A DNA stretch of 64,000 bases from Leifsonia shinshuensis (GCF_031456835.1 NZ_JAVDVK010000001.1:2852001-2916000), one strand, 5' to 3'; positions 25,069 through 34,843 are shown, counted from the first letter of the stretch. A program made the numbers and translations. Notes: generated by a model from the sequence alone, not told the origin.

Positions 25069-26663
25069 CACATCAGCGACTTCTTGCCGTCCGTCCCTCC
25101 CGCCTTGAGCGCCGTCTCCTCCGCATCCAGGAACGCCAGCACCGACCGCACCGCCGGCTCCTGGTAGCGCCCCTCCGCCCGGGCTTCGAGCACGGCCTGA
25201 CGCTCGGCGACGATCATGGTGCGCCGGAGCCTCCGGTACTCGAGGGGCAGGTCGGCGGCCTCATCCGGCGACGGATTCTCGAGCGCATCCGAGAGGAAGA
25301 GCGCGTTGATGCGCAGCCGCTCGATGACCCGCTCGTCCTCGTCGCCGGTCACCTGCGACTCCAGGTGCTCCAGACCGGCGGATTGCGCCTCCGCCAGCAG
25401 CCGCTGCATCTCGCTCGCCTCCTGCGCGAAATCGGGCGGTGGCAGCTTGAGCCGGCGGATCACCCACGGCAGAGCCAGCCCCTGGAGCAGGGTCCCGACC
25501 ACGACCACGAACGCCAGGAACTGGAGGAACTCGCGGTGCGGCGTCTCCTTCGGAAGCAGGAAGACGGCCGCCAGCGTGACCACGCCGCGGATCCCGGCGA
25601 ACGACACGGCGATCCCCGTCGGCCAGGACCAGCCGCGCTCGCGGAGGCGTCGCGGACCGTACCGGTACAGCGCCGTGGTGCCGATCATCCAGAGGAATCG
25701 CGCGAGGAAGATGGCGAGCAGCACGACGACGCTGATGAGGATCGTGTCGGGCACCGTGATTCCCGACGTGAACGCCGCCGACAGGATCGACCGCAGCTCC
25801 AGCCCGATGAAGAGGAAGACCGCGTTCTCGAGCAGGAAGCTCACCGTGCGCCAGTTGATCGTCTCCGCGATCCGCGCCTCGGCCGTCTGGATCGTCGGGG
25901 AGCGGTAGCCCAGGTAGAGCCCCGCGACGACCACGGAGAGGATGCCCGACCCGTGCAGGAACTGCGAGGGGATGAACGCCAGATACGGCGTCACCAGCGC
26001 GAGCGAGGTGTCGAGCACCGGCGACCGAAGCTGCTTCCGGATGATCGCGAGCAGCAGCCCCACCGCGAGCCCGACGCCCACGCCCACCACGACGGCGAGG
26101 ACGAAGTCGCCGCCGACGGCCCACGGGTTCAGGACGCTGATGATCGCCGCGATGCTCGCGTTCAGGGCGACCAGCGCCGTGGCGTCGTTGAGCAGGCTCT
26201 CGCCTTCGAGCACGGTGACGAGCCGTCGGGGCAGCCGGACCCGGCCGGCCACGGCCTGGACCGCGACCGTGTCCGTCGGCGCGACCACCGCCCCGAACGC
26301 GAACGCCGCCGCGAGCGTGATGGCGGGCACAACCAGGAAGGTCGTGAACCCCACCACGACGACGGTGAACGCGACTAGGCCGACAGAGAGCAGCAGGATG
26401 CCGTCGCGCCTGGCGCGGACGTCGACGATGGAGGTCTGGATCGCGGCGGCGAAGAGGAGGGGAGGGAGCAGCCCGAACAGCACCACCTCGGGCTCCAGGG
26501 CCACGGTCGGAACGCCGGGCACGAACGACGCCGCTGCGCCGACGAACACGAGCACGACCGGCGCGGACCATCCCACCCGGCGCGAAAGGCCCGTGACGGT
26601 GACCGTGACGAGAACGAACGACACGATCCAGACGATGGTGGTGACCGGATCCATGCTGTTCAT
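25068..26663 (-). CDS. CPA1-family Na+/H+ antiporter
   Basis: Exchanges cytoplasmic Na+ (or K+) for protons. It has 531 residues with about 12 membrane segments in the first 410. It contains LLPPLLFAAAIQ, the ion-site region FGAVVAPTDTVAV, LEGESLLNDATALV and FAGIRGVVTLAAV, which are hallmarks of bacterial NhaP/NHE proteins. The C-terminal 120 residues form a charged helical cytoplasmic tail, usual for regulation. A second ATG 9 nt inside (26654) is possible. No clear promoter is seen in the 122-nt gap before it. Confidence 0.93.
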   Translation of the reverse strand: MNSMDPVTTIVWIVSFVLVTVTVTGLSRRVGWSAPVVLVFVGAAASFVPGVPTVALEPEVVLFGLLPPLLFAAAIQTSIVDVRARRDGILLLSVGLVAFTVVVVGFTTFLVVPAITLAAAFAFGAVVAPTDTVAVQAVAGRVRLPRRLVTVLEGESLLNDATALVALNASIAAIISVLNPWAVGGDFVLAVVVGVGVGLAVGLLLAIIRKQLRSPVLDTSLALVTPYLAFIPSQFLHGSGILSVVVAGLYLGYRSPTIQTAEARIAETINWRTVSFLLENAVFLFIGLELRSILSAAFTSGITVPDTILISVVVLLAIFLARFLWMIGTTALYRYGPRRLRERGWSWPTGIAVSFAGIRGVVTLAAVFLLPKETPHREFLQFLAFVVVVGTLLQGLALPWVIRRLKLPPPDFAQEASEMQRLLAEAQSAGLEHLESQVTGDEDERVIERLRINALFLSDALENPSPDEAADLPLEYRRLRRTMIVAERQAVLEARAEGRYQEPAVRSVLAFLDAEETALKAGGTDGKKSLM

Positions 26664-26785
26664 GATGGCCGCAACGCAAGATGCGCGCCAAGATTTCCCG
26701 GAGTCGGTGGAGAACGCGTTCGCCGTCCGCGATGTGGACGAATCAGCGCCGGACCGTCAGGCGGCGTACCGTCACGCAGCGGACG

Positions 26786-27673
26786 TCAGGCCGCGTGCCG
26801 TGCGCAGGCCGCGGTGTCGCAGGTCTCGCACACCACGAGCTGTTCGCGGCACGCGGGGTCGGGGCAGTTGCGCATCCGGCTCGTGGCCGCTCCGCAGGTC
26901 ACGCAGGCCCCGATGACCGCGGCGTGATCGCTGAAGGTGAGCGAGCCGCGCCCGTCGAAGACGTAGAGCGATCCCTCCCACAGCCCGTCGTCGCCGTACG
27001 CCTCGCCGTAGCGCGCGATGCCTCCGTCGAGCTGGTACACCTCCTGGAACCCGCGCGACCGCATCAGCGACGACAGCACCTCGCAGCGGATGCCGCCGGT
27101 GCAGTAGGTGACGACGGGCCGCTCCTTGAGGTGGTCGTACGCCCCGCTGTCGAGCGCCTCGACGAACTCGCGGGTGTTGTCGACCTCGGGCACGATCGCG
27201 TCCCGGAAGCGGCCGACGCTCGCTTCGAACCGATTCCTGCCGTCGAAGAACACGACATCGTCGCGTCGCTCCACGAGCTCGTGCAGTTCGTAGGGTGCGA
27301 GGCGGGTTCCGCCTCCGATGACGCCGTTCTCGTCGACCCGGAGCTCCTCCGGGGCGCCGAACGAGACGATCTCCTCCCGGACCTTCACCGACAGCCGGGG
27401 GAAGTCGAGGCTCATGGTGTCCGCATCGAGGCCGGATCCCTCGCTCCATTTGACGTCGAGCGCGCGGAAGGCTCCGTACTCCTTGGTGACCCGCAGGTAG
27501 CGCTTCAGCGCGTCGAGCTCGCCGCCCAGCGTTCCGTTGATTCCCTGCGCGGAGAGCAGGATCCGGCCGCGCAGGCCGAGGGCTTCGCACAGCGTCCGCT
27601 GCCACAGCCGGACGGCCTCCGGGTCGGGCAGCGGCGCGAAGACGTAGAAGAGGATCACTTTCGGCACAGCCAC
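26786..27673 (-). CDS. trhO: tRNA uridine-34 hydroxylase (rhodanese family)
   Basis: Oxygen-dependent hydroxylation of tRNA U34 (first step of ho5U). It has 295 residues. The N-terminal domain has [13 protein letters not shown], and the rhodanese domain follows with active-site C191 in YCTGGIRCE. The C-terminal Cys-rich zinc-ribbon-like part has CVTCG, CPDPAC and CETCDTAAC. This layout fits TrhO/YceA rather than sulfurtransferases. The GTG start is 6 nt after TACGAT, a leaderless promoter. Confidence 0.9.
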   Translation of the reverse strand: MAVPKVILFYVFAPLPDPEAVRLWQRTLCEALGLRGRILLSAQGINGTLGGELDALKRYLRVTKEYGAFRALDVKWSEGSGLDADTMSLDFPRLSVKVREEIVSFGAPEELRVDENGVIGGGTRLAPYELHELVERRDDVVFFDGRNRFEASVGRFRDAIVPEVDNTREFVEALDSGAYDHLKERPVVTYCTGGIRCEVLSSLMRSRGFQEVYQLDGGIARYGEAYGDDGLWEGSLYVFDGRGSLTFSDHAAVIGACVTCGAATSRMRNCPDPACREQLVVCETCDTAACARHAA

Positions 27674-27679
27674 CGGTTC

Positions 27680-27685
27680 ATCGTA
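27680..27685 (-). promoter_or_regulatory. -10 box of leaderless trhO transcript
   Basis: TACGAT on the minus strand, 6 nt before the GTG. Confidence 0.55.
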
Positions 27686-27822
27686 GGCGAGCCTTTCCGT
27701 CGCGCCCGGATCGTAGGATCGTGGAGCCTGTGAGCGCCGGAAGAGTCGTTCGCCTGCTGTTCAGACTCCTAGGACAGTGTGGATGAGGTCCGTGGGGCGC
27801 GCCCCTGACAGAAAGGCGGGTC

Positions 27823-28596
27823 GTGCGAACCCTGGTCATCATCCCCACCTACAACGAGAGCGAGAACATCGGCTCGATCGTGGGACGTGTGCGGGCGTCG
27901 GTGCCCGAGGCCGAGGTCCTCGTCGTCGACGACGGCTCCCCGGACGGCACGGGTGAGCTGGCGGACGCGCTGGCCGCGACCGACGCGAACGTGCACGTGA
28001 TGCACCGGTCGGGCAAGGAGGGTCTGGGGGCGGCCTATCGCGCCGGGATGACCTGGGGGCTGGACGCCGGATTCGGCGCCATCGTCGAGATGGATGCGGA
28101 CGGATCCCACCAGCCGGAGCAACTGCCCAGCCTGCTGGCGGCGTTGCGCGGCGTCGACCGTCCGGGTGCGGATGTCGTGCTGGGCTCCCGCTGGGTCGAG
28201 GGTGGCGGGGTGGTCAACTGGCCGGCGCGTCGCCGGGCGATCTCCCGCGGCGGCAGCGCGTACTCGCGCATCGCTCTCGGGCTCCCCGTGAAGGATGTCA
28301 CCGGCGGGTATCGCGCGTTCACCGCGGAGGCGCTCCGGGCCCTGCAGTACGACCGGACCGAGAGCCAGGGCTATTGCTTCCAAATCGACATGACGCGACG
28401 TGCGTACGATGCGGGGCTGTCGATCGTGGAGGTCCCGATCACGTTCGTGGAGCGTGAGCGCGGCGCGTCGAAGATGGGCGGCGGCATCGTGGTGGAGGCG
28501 ATGCTGCGTGTGACGCTGTGGGGTGTCACCGGTCTGCCGCGCCGGTTCCGCAAGCGCACTCCGGCCCCGACCGCGGAGCCTGTGGCGCGGGCGTAG
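27823..28596 (+). CDS. polyprenol-phosphate mannosyltransferase-like GT2
   Basis: A GT-A glycosyltransferase of family 2, 257 residues. It probably transfers mannose from GDP-mannose to polyprenyl phosphate on the inner membrane face, supplying lipid-linked mannose for lipoglycans or protein mannosylation. It has IIPTYNESENIG, VVDDGSPDGTGELAD, EMDADGSHQPEQLP (metal-binding DAD) and GSRWVEGG. It has no C-terminal membrane helices, like the catalytic domain of actinobacterial Ppm1. The leader is about 100 nt and contains a 12-bp GC palindrome at 27794-27805. The RBS AGAAAGG precedes the GTG. Confidence 0.88.
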   Translation: MRTLVIIPTYNESENIGSIVGRVRASVPEAEVLVVDDGSPDGTGELADALAATDANVHVMHRSGKEGLGAAYRAGMTWGLDAGFGAIVEMDADGSHQPEQLPSLLAALRGVDRPGADVVLGSRWVEGGGVVNWPARRRAISRGGSAYSRIALGLPVKDVTGGYRAFTAEALRALQYDRTESQGYCFQIDMTRRAYDAGLSIVEVPITFVERERGASKMGGGIVVEAMLRVTLWGVTGLPRRFRKRTPAPTAEPVARA

Positions 28597-28599
28597 CCT
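28594..28599 (+). promoter_or_regulatory. -10 box of leaderless PEBP gene
   Basis: TAGCCT, 6 nt before the ATG at 28606. It spans the stop codon (TAG) of the GT2 gene. Confidence 0.5.
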
Positions 28600-28605
28600 G
28601 GCGCC

Positions 28606-29136
28606 ATGGCTGAAGATCCTCTCGAGCGCTTCGGCGCCGTTCCCTCCTTCTCCGTGTCCAGCGACGACGTCGCGGAGGGCCGCCCGCTCTCCCGCGAACA
28701 GTGGGGCGCCGGCGGCGGCGGTGGCGACATCTCGCCGCAGCTGTCGTGGACCGGGTTCCCTCCCGAGACCAAGAGCTTCGCGGTGACGATCCACGACCCG
28801 GACGCGCCGACCGGTTCAGGCTTCTGGCACTGGGCCGTCTACAACATCCCGGCGACCGTGACCGAGCTCCCGACGGGCGCCGGAGCCGAGGGCGGCGGCG
28901 GCCTGCCGCAGGGCGCCGCGATGCTGTCCAACGAGCTGGGTGCCAAGAGCTTCACCGGGGCGGGGCCGCCTCCGGGCACGGGAACCCACCACTACAACAT
29001 CGTCGTCCACGCCCTCGACGTCGAGCGACTCGACCTCGACCCGGCGTCGACCCCGGCGGTGCTGGGCTTCAACGTGCACTTCCACACGCTCGCCCGCGCC
29101 GTCCTCACCCCGGTGGCCACCGCCGGCGACATCTGA
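28606..29136 (+). CDS. YbhB/YbcL-type phosphatidylethanolamine-binding-like protein
   Basis: A 176-residue soluble PEBP-fold protein without a signal peptide. It has ISPQLSWTGFPPETKSFAVTIHDPDAPTGSGFWHW (ligand-pocket DPDAP and HW) and GAGPPPGTGTHHYNIVVHALD. The YbhB/YbcL group has no settled bacterial role; proposed ones include kinase or phospholipid binding. It is a short gene behind the GT2 with its own promoter, and is convergent with the LysE gene. Confidence 0.9.
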   Translation: MAEDPLERFGAVPSFSVSSDDVAEGRPLSREQWGAGGGGGDISPQLSWTGFPPETKSFAVTIHDPDAPTGSGFWHWAVYNIPATVTELPTGAGAEGGGGLPQGAAMLSNELGAKSFTGAGPPPGTGTHHYNIVVHALDVERLDLDPASTPAVLGFNVHFHTLARAVLTPVATAGDI

Positions 29137-29145
29137 TCCCGACCG

Positions 29146-29162
29146 CGACGGCCACGCCGTCG
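29146..29162. terminator. hairpin between PEBP and LysE genes
   Basis: CGACGGC and GCCGTCG with a 3-nt loop, 9 nt after the PEBP stop, in a convergent intergenic space. There is no U-run. Confidence 0.4.
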
Positions 29163-29202
29163 ACGGCCTCGTCCGACGCGCCGCCCTCGCCGTGACCGTG
29201 GG

Positions 29203-29841
29203 TCAGTGCTTGACTCCGGTGACGGCGAGGACGCCGCCCAGCCCGATCATCAGCACCCCACCCGTCGCCCCGAGACGCTCGACGCGCTTGGGCGAACGAC
29301 CGAACCACTCGCGGGCCGTCCCGGCGATGAGCGCCCAGACGCTGTCCGAGGCGAGCGCGAGCACGAGGAACACCACACCCAGCTCGAACAGCTGCAGGGG
29401 GACCGCGCCCGCCTGCTGATCGACGAACTGCGGCAGCACGGCCACGAAGAAGACGAGCGACTTCGGGTTCGTCACGCCGACCAGGAATCCTTCGCCGAGG
29501 ATCCGCCAGCGCGATCGCGGAACCGGCGTCGCCTCGTGCGTGACCGCGGTGTGGCGGCGATGGCGGATGGCCTGGATGCCCAGGTAGACCAGGTATCCGG
29601 CGCCGACGAATTTGATCACGTCGAACAGCACGACGGACTGCGCCACGACCGCGCCGATGCCCAGCGCCACGGCGACGATCAAGGGCAGCATCCCGAGCGC
29701 GTTGCCCAGCACGCTGAGCAGGCCGCCGACCCGGCCCAGGGCGAGGGCCCGCCCGATCACGAACAGCACGCTCGGCCCCGGGATGACGATCAGCGCGAGC
29801 GACGCCAGTGCGAACGCCAGCAGAGCGGGGCCAGGAACCAT
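29203..29841 (-). CDS. LysE/RhtB-family amino acid exporter
   Basis: A 212-residue membrane protein with about six hydrophobic segments. LysE family marks are SLALIVIPGPSVLFVIGRALA near the N-terminus, KFVGAGYLVYLGIQAIR and GFLVGVTNPKSLVFFVAVLPQFV. It exports amino acids or related metabolites; the substrate is unknown. The ATG at 29841 is chosen because TACGCT ends 6 nt before it and it does not overlap prpD. An upstream in-frame start at 29886 would overlap the prpD start. Confidence 0.88.
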   Translation of the reverse strand: MVPGPALLAFALASLALIVIPGPSVLFVIGRALALGRVGGLLSVLGNALGMLPLIVAVALGIGAVVAQSVVLFDVIKFVGAGYLVYLGIQAIRHRRHTAVTHEATPVPRSRWRILGEGFLVGVTNPKSLVFFVAVLPQFVDQQAGAVPLQLFELGVVFLVLALASDSVWALIAGTAREWFGRSPKRVERLGATGGVLMIGLGGVLAVTGVKH

Positions 29842-29847
29842 GAGCCG

Positions 29848-29866
29848 AGCGTAGGGGAGGTAGGTT
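29848..29866. promoter_or_regulatory. back-to-back -10 boxes of lysE-like gene and prpD
   Basis: Minus-strand TACGCT (29848-29853) is 6 nt before the exporter ATG. Plus-strand TAGGTT (29861-29866) is 6 nt before the prpD GTG. Both promoters sit in a 31-nt intergenic space. Confidence 0.55.
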
Positions 29867-29872
29867 CGATAC

Positions 29873-31444
29873 GTGAAGCTCCACAACGTTCGTGTGCACA
29901 GCAGCGAGGAGAACCTCGCCCGCCAGGATCAGCTGGCGTGGAAGATCGCGGAGGTCGCGACCGACCCGGTGGAGGTGGATGCGGACGTCACTGACATGGT
30001 GATCAACCGCGTGATCGACAACGCGGCGGTCGCCGCCGCGTCGCTGACACGCCGGCCGGTTGTGTCCGCCCGGGCGCAGGCGCTGGCCCACCCCATCCCG
30101 TCGCGCCAGCTCGAGGAGCTGACCGAGGCCGCGGAGCACCCGCAGGACGGCTCCACGGTGTTCGGCGAGTGGCCGACCACGAGGGTCTCGCCCGAGTGGG
30201 CCGCGTGGGCGAACGGCGTCGCCGTGCGGGAGCTCGACTTCCACGACACCTTCCTGGCCGCCGAGTATTCGCACCCCGGCGACAACATCCCGCCGATCGT
30301 CGCCGTCGCCCAGCACGCGGCCCGGGCGTACGGACTCACCGGACGCGACCTGGTCCGGGGCATCGCCACCGGCTACGAGATCCAGATCGACCTCGCGCGG
30401 GCCATCAGCCTGCACCGCCACAAGATCGACCATGTCGCCCACCTCGGGCCGTCCGCAGCCGCGGGGATCGGGACGCTCCTCCACCTTCCGGCCGAGACGA
30501 TCTTCCAGGCGATCGGTCAAGCGCTGCACACGACGACGGCCACCCGTCAGTCCCGCAAGGGCGAGATCTCGAGCTGGAAGGCTCACGCGCCTGCCTTCGC
30601 CGGGAAGATGGCCGTCGAGGCCATCGACCGCGCGCTCCGCGGCGAGACCAGCCCTACCCCGATCTACGAGGGCGAGGACGGCGTCATCGCGTGGATGCTC
30701 GACGGGCCGGACGCGTCGTACGACGTCCCGCTTCCCGGCCGCGGCGAGCCCAAGCGCGCGATCCTCGACTCCTATACGAAGGAGCATTCGGCCGAGTACC
30801 AGGCCCAGGCGTGGATCGACCTCGCGCGCAAGCTGCACCACGAGCATCCGGAGGCGGCGGACCCGTCTCGCGTGGAGAGCATCGTCATCCACACGTCTCA
30901 CCACACGCACTACGTGATCGGCTCCGGCGCGAACGATCCGCAGAAGTACGACCCCACGGCCTCGCGCGAGACGCTGGACCACAGCATCCCGTACATCTTC
31001 ACCGTCGCTCTGCAGGACGGCGGGTGGCACCATGTCGACTCCTACCTGCCCTCGCGTGCGGCCCGTCCCGACACCGTCGAGCTGTGGGGCAAGGTCACCA
31101 CCACGGAGGACGGGGAGTGGACCCGCCGGTACCACTCCACCGACCCGGCCGAGAAGGCGTTCGGCGGTCGCGTGGTCATCACCTTGGCGGACGGTCGCGT
31201 CATCGAGGACCAGATCGCCGTCGCCGACGCGCACCCTCTCGGCGCCCGCCCGTTCGCGCGCGACGACTACATCGCGAAGTTCCGCACGCTTTCCACGGGC
31301 GTGCTCGAGGACGCCGAGGTGGAGCGCTTCCTGACGCTCGCCCAGCGGCTTCCCGAGCTGAGTGCCGCCGAGCTCGGCGGTCTGACCATCACCGCGCGGA
31401 CGGGCGTGCTCGCCTCGGTGCCCGCGCCGAAGGGACTGTTCTAG
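29873..31444 (+). CDS. prpD: 2-methylcitrate dehydratase (MmgE/PrpD family)
   Basis: Dehydrates 2-methylcitrate to 2-methylaconitate in propionyl-CoA degradation. It has 523 residues. MmgE/PrpD features are [40 protein letters not shown] and [23 protein letters not shown]. The GTG start follows TAGGTT by 6 nt. It is the first gene of prpDBC; prpB begins on the base after its TAG stop, so the two are tightly coupled. Confidence 0.92.
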   Translation: MKLHNVRVHSSEENLARQDQLAWKIAEVATDPVEVDADVTDMVINRVIDNAAVAAASLTRRPVVSARAQALAHPIPSRQLEELTEAAEHPQDGSTVFGEWPTTRVSPEWAAWANGVAVRELDFHDTFLAAEYSHPGDNIPPIVAVAQHAARAYGLTGRDLVRGIATGYEIQIDLARAISLHRHKIDHVAHLGPSAAAGIGTLLHLPAETIFQAIGQALHTTTATRQSRKGEISSWKAHAPAFAGKMAVEAIDRALRGETSPTPIYEGEDGVIAWMLDGPDASYDVPLPGRGEPKRAILDSYTKEHSAEYQAQAWIDLARKLHHEHPEAADPSRVESIVIHTSHHTHYVIGSGANDPQKYDPTASRETLDHSIPYIFTVALQDGGWHHVDSYLPSRAARPDTVELWGKVTTTEDGEWTRRYHSTDPAEKAFGGRVVITLADGRVIEDQIAVADAHPLGARPFARDDYIAKFRTLSTGVLEDAEVERFLTLAQRLPELSAAELGGLTITARTGVLASVPAPKGLF

Positions 31445-32344
31445 ATGCTGTACTCCTCTGTTCCCGCTCACGAGAAGCGCGCCGCCTTCCGTGCCCGCCT
31501 CGCCTCCGGCGAGCTGATCCGCATGCCGGGCGCCTTCAACCCGCTGAGCGCCCGCCTGATCGAGCGCAAGGGCTTCGAGGGCGTCTACATCTCCGGCGCC
31601 GTGCTCTCCGCCGAGCTGGGGCTGCCCGACATCGGCCTCACCACCCAGACCGAGGTGGCCGGACGTTCCGCGCAGATCGCCCGCATGACCGACCTGCCTG
31701 CCCTCGTGGATGCGGACACCGGCTTCGGCGAGCCGATGAACGTGGCCCGGACCGTCCAGACACTCGAGGACGCCGGCGTCGCCGGACTCCACATCGAGGA
31801 CCAGGTGAACCCGAAGCGCTGCGGCCACCTCGACGGCAAGCAGGTCGTCGACGAGGACACCGCGCTCAAGCGCATCCGCGCCGCCGTCGATGCGCGCCGG
31901 GACGCGAACCTGCTCATCATGGCCCGCACGGACATCCGGGCGGTCGAGGGCCTCGGAGCCGCGATCGACCGCGCGAAGGCGCTCGTCGACGCGGGCGCTG
32001 ATGCGCTCTTCCCCGAGGCCATGGCGGACCTCTCGGAGTTCGAGGCGGTACGCAAAGCCGTGGACGTACCGGTGCTGGCGAACATGACCGAGTTCGGCAA
32101 GAGCGAGCTGTTCACCGTCGACCAGCTGCGCGACGTCGGTGTGAACATCGTCATCTGGCCGGTCTCCCTGCTCCGCCTCGCGATGGGTGCGGCCGAACGC
32201 GGCCTCGACCAGCTCCTGAGCGAGGGGACGCTGGAGCCGATGCTCGGCAGCATGCAGCATCGCGCGGATTTGTACGACCTGATTGACTACGAGGGATACA
32301 ACGCGTTCGACACCTCGGTGTACAACTTCGAGGTGCGCCGCTAG
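31445..32344 (+). CDS. prpB: 2-methylisocitrate lyase
   Basis: Cleaves 2-methylisocitrate to pyruvate and succinate. It has 299 residues. It contains MPGAFNPLSARLIERKGFEGVYISGA, DADTGFGEP (metal-binding Asp) and the catalytic C126 in the KRCGH loop, then MARTDIRAVEG. The start is directly adjacent to the prpD stop. The KRCGH motif separates it from the PEP-mutase-like protein at 22746, which lacks it. Confidence 0.95.
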   Translation: MLYSSVPAHEKRAAFRARLASGELIRMPGAFNPLSARLIERKGFEGVYISGAVLSAELGLPDIGLTTQTEVAGRSAQIARMTDLPALVDADTGFGEPMNVARTVQTLEDAGVAGLHIEDQVNPKRCGHLDGKQVVDEDTALKRIRAAVDARRDANLLIMARTDIRAVEGLGAAIDRAKALVDAGADALFPEAMADLSEFEAVRKAVDVPVLANMTEFGKSELFTVDQLRDVGVNIVIWPVSLLRLAMGAAERGLDQLLSEGTLEPMLGSMQHRADLYDLIDYEGYNAFDTSVYNFEVRR

Positions 32345-32401
32345 GCATCGTCCGCGGCGATCCGCCGGGCCGGCGGCCCCGCCACCAGCAAAGGAGCTCA
32401 C

Positions 32402-33529
32402 ATGACCGACCCCGAGATCCACAAGGGCCTCGCCGGCGTCGTCGTCGACACGACGACCATCTCGTCGGTGAACCCCGAGACGAACTCGCTGCTGTATCGC
32501 GGCTACCCGGTGCAGGAGCTGGCACGGCACTGCTCCTTCGAAGAGGTCGCGTACCTCCTGTGGCACGGCGAGCTGCCGACGGATGACGAACTGGAGGCGT
32601 TCGAATCGCTGGAGCGCTCGATGCGCCGCCTCGACGACCGCACTCGTCGCGCCCTGGACGACATCCCGGCATCGGCGCACCCGATGGACGCGCTCCGAAC
32701 GGCCGTGAGCCAACTGGGCGGGCTGGATGCGACGCTCCAGCAGCCCGACGGCATCCTCGACCGGGACCTCAACGAGGGTCGTGCGCTGTACCTGCTGGCA
32801 CAGCTGCCCGCGATCGTCGCCTACATCCAGCGGCGCAAGCGCGGGCTGGACCCGGTCGAACCGCGTGACGACCTCGACTATTCGCGCAACTTCCTCTGGC
32901 TGACGTTCGGCGAGGTGCCCGACGACGTCGTGGTGGACGCCTTCCGCGTCTCGCTGATCCTGTACGCGGAGCACTCCTTCAACGCGTCCACTTTCACCGC
33001 CCGCGTGATCGCGTCCACCCTGTCGGACGTGTACTCGGCCGTCACCGGTGCCATCGGCGCCCTGAAGGGACCGCTGCACGGCGGTGCGAACGAGGCCGTG
33101 ATGCACGCGTTCGACGAGATCGGCACCGCCGATCGCGCGGCCGAGTGGCTGGACACGGCGCTCGCCGAGAAGCGGAAGATCATGGGCTTCGGCCACCGCG
33201 TCTACAAGAACGGCGACTCCCGCGTGCCGACCATGCGCGAGGCGCTCGTGACCCTGGTGGAGCACTACGACCGCCAGGAGCTGCTGGATCTCTACGACGC
33301 CCTCGAGTCCGCCATGGCGGAGCGGAAGAACATCAAGCCGAACCTGGACTACCCGTCCGGGCCGGCCTACAACCTGATGGGCTTCGACACGGAGACGTTC
33401 ACACCGCTGTTCGCCGCGGCTCGCGTGACCGGATGGACCGCGCACATCTTCGAGCAGTACGCCGCCAACTCGCTGATCCGCCCGCTGTCGCAGTACACCG
33501 GACCCACCGAGCGCCACCTCGAGCGCTGA
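32402..33529 (+). CDS. prpC: 2-methylcitrate synthase
   Basis: Condenses propionyl-CoA with oxaloacetate. It has 375 residues of the citrate synthase fold. It has LLYRGYPVQELA, GPLHGGANEAVM, GFGHRVYKNGDSR (H265) and NLDYPSGPAYNLMG. The short type-II-like length and its place after prpDB support methylcitrate rather than citrate synthase, though such enzymes often do both. AAAGGAG precedes the ATG. Confidence 0.93.
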   Translation: MTDPEIHKGLAGVVVDTTTISSVNPETNSLLYRGYPVQELARHCSFEEVAYLLWHGELPTDDELEAFESLERSMRRLDDRTRRALDDIPASAHPMDALRTAVSQLGGLDATLQQPDGILDRDLNEGRALYLLAQLPAIVAYIQRRKRGLDPVEPRDDLDYSRNFLWLTFGEVPDDVVVDAFRVSLILYAEHSFNASTFTARVIASTLSDVYSAVTGAIGALKGPLHGGANEAVMHAFDEIGTADRAAEWLDTALAEKRKIMGFGHRVYKNGDSRVPTMREALVTLVEHYDRQELLDLYDALESAMAERKNIKPNLDYPSGPAYNLMGFDTETFTPLFAAARVTGWTAHIFEQYAANSLIRPLSQYTGPTERHLER

Positions 33530-33540
33530 CGCGTCGGCGG

Positions 33541-33586
33541 TCCGGGGGAGCGGTCGGGCTGCGCCCGGCCCCGCCCCCGCGACCGC
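33541..33586. terminator. imperfect GC hairpin between prpC and thiolase
   Basis: GGGGGAGCGGTCGGGC, loop TGC, then GCCCGGCCCCGCCCCC pair imperfectly across a convergent gap. It is a possible two-way terminator without U-runs. Confidence 0.35.
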
Positions 33587-33594
33587 GGCGCGAT

Positions 33595-34779
33595 TCAGCG
33601 GTAGAGCAGAAGGGCCTCGCCCTGACCGCCCCCACCGCAGAGCGCGACCGCCGCCCGCCCCGCGCCGCGTCGTGCCAGCTCGTGCGCCGCATGACCCGCC
33701 AGTCGGGCGCCGGAGGCGCCGATCGGGTGTCCGAGTGCGATCGCCCCGCCGTGGATGTTCACCTTGGCCGGGTCCAGACCGAGGTCCGACATGGACTGCA
33801 GCGCCACCGCGGCGAACGCTTCGTTGATCTCGATCAGGTCGAGTTCGGAGACGCTCCACCCGGCGCGCCGCAGCGCTGCGTCGATCGCGCGCGACGGCTG
33901 CGAGTGGAGGGAGTTGTCTGGTCCGGCGACCTGACCGCTCGCCCCCACCAGGGCGAGCCATTCCAACCCGAGCCGCTCCGCGTTCTCCCGGCTGGTCAGC
34001 ACCAGTGCGGCCGCACCGTCGCTCAGCGGGGAGGAGTTGCCTGCGGTCAGCGTGCCGTTCGCTGCGAAGCTCGGGCGGAGACCCGCCAGGGTCTCGGGCG
34101 TCGAGTCGGGTCGCACCCCCTCGTCGGTGCTGATGATGACCGGGTCGCCCTTGCGCTGCGGGATCGTCACCGGTGCGATCTCGTCCGCGAACACCCCGTT
34201 CTGCGCCGCCGCCCCGGCTCGCTGGTGTGACCGCGCCGCGAACTCGTCCTGAGCCTCGCGCCGCAGGCCGAGCTTCTCCGTGTACTTCTCCGTGGACGCG
34301 CCCATCGACTCCCCGTCGAAGGCGTCCGTCAGCCCGTCGTGCGCTGCCGAGTCGAGCGCCTGGATGGAGCCGTAGTTCCAGCCCATCCGCGACCCGGGCA
34401 GGATGTGCGGCGCGTTCGTCATCGACTCCTGGCCGCCGGCCACGACGACCGTCGCCTCGCCCGTCCGGATGAGCCGGGCTGCGTCGATCACGGCGGCGAG
34501 GCCCGACAGGCACACCTTGTTGATGGTCGTGGCGGGCACATCCCAGCCGATCCCCGCGCCGATGGCCGTCTGACGTGCCGGGTTCTGACCGGCTCCCGCC
34601 TGGAGCACCTGGCCGAACAGCACCGTGTCGACCGCGTCCGCACCGACGCCCGACCGCTCCAGCGCGCGCTGGACGGCGATCGTCCCCAGCTGCACGGCGG
34701 TCAGCGAGGCGAGCGTCCCCTTGATCTTCCCCAGCGGGGTGCGGGCGGCGGACAGGATGACGACGTCGTCGGAACTCAT
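33595..34779 (-). CDS. acetyl-CoA C-acetyltransferase (thiolase)
   Basis: A class II (biosynthetic/degradative) thiolase of 394 residues. Nucleophile C90 is in INKVCLSGLAAV. The other motifs are IEINEAFAAV, the catalytic His in ALGHPIGASGAR, and the C-terminal Cys in ALCGGGGQGEA. It could make acetoacetyl-CoA or split 3-ketoacyl-CoAs. It has its own leader with AAGGAG before the ATG and is convergent with the prp genes, so it is not in their operon. Precise pathway unknown. Confidence 0.92.
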   Translation of the reverse strand: MSSDDVVILSAARTPLGKIKGTLASLTAVQLGTIAVQRALERSGVGADAVDTVLFGQVLQAGAGQNPARQTAIGAGIGWDVPATTINKVCLSGLAAVIDAARLIRTGEATVVVAGGQESMTNAPHILPGSRMGWNYGSIQALDSAAHDGLTDAFDGESMGASTEKYTEKLGLRREAQDEFAARSHQRAGAAAQNGVFADEIAPVTIPQRKGDPVIISTDEGVRPDSTPETLAGLRPSFAANGTLTAGNSSPLSDGAAALVLTSRENAERLGLEWLALVGASGQVAGPDNSLHSQPSRAIDAALRRAGWSVSELDLIEINEAFAAVALQSMSDLGLDPAKVNIHGGAIALGHPIGASGARLAGHAAHELARRGAGRAAVALCGGGGQGEALLLYR

Positions 34780-34829
34780 GGGCTACTCCTTCGTGCCTGG
34801 TCCCTCCATTCTCACACCGACCGCACCGG

Positions 34830-34835
34830 TAGGCT
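34830..34835 (+). promoter_or_regulatory. -10 box before aspS
   Basis: TAGGCT, 8 nt before the GTG at 34844. The transcript is leaderless or nearly so. Confidence 0.5.
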
Positions 34836-34843
34836 TGGGGCTC

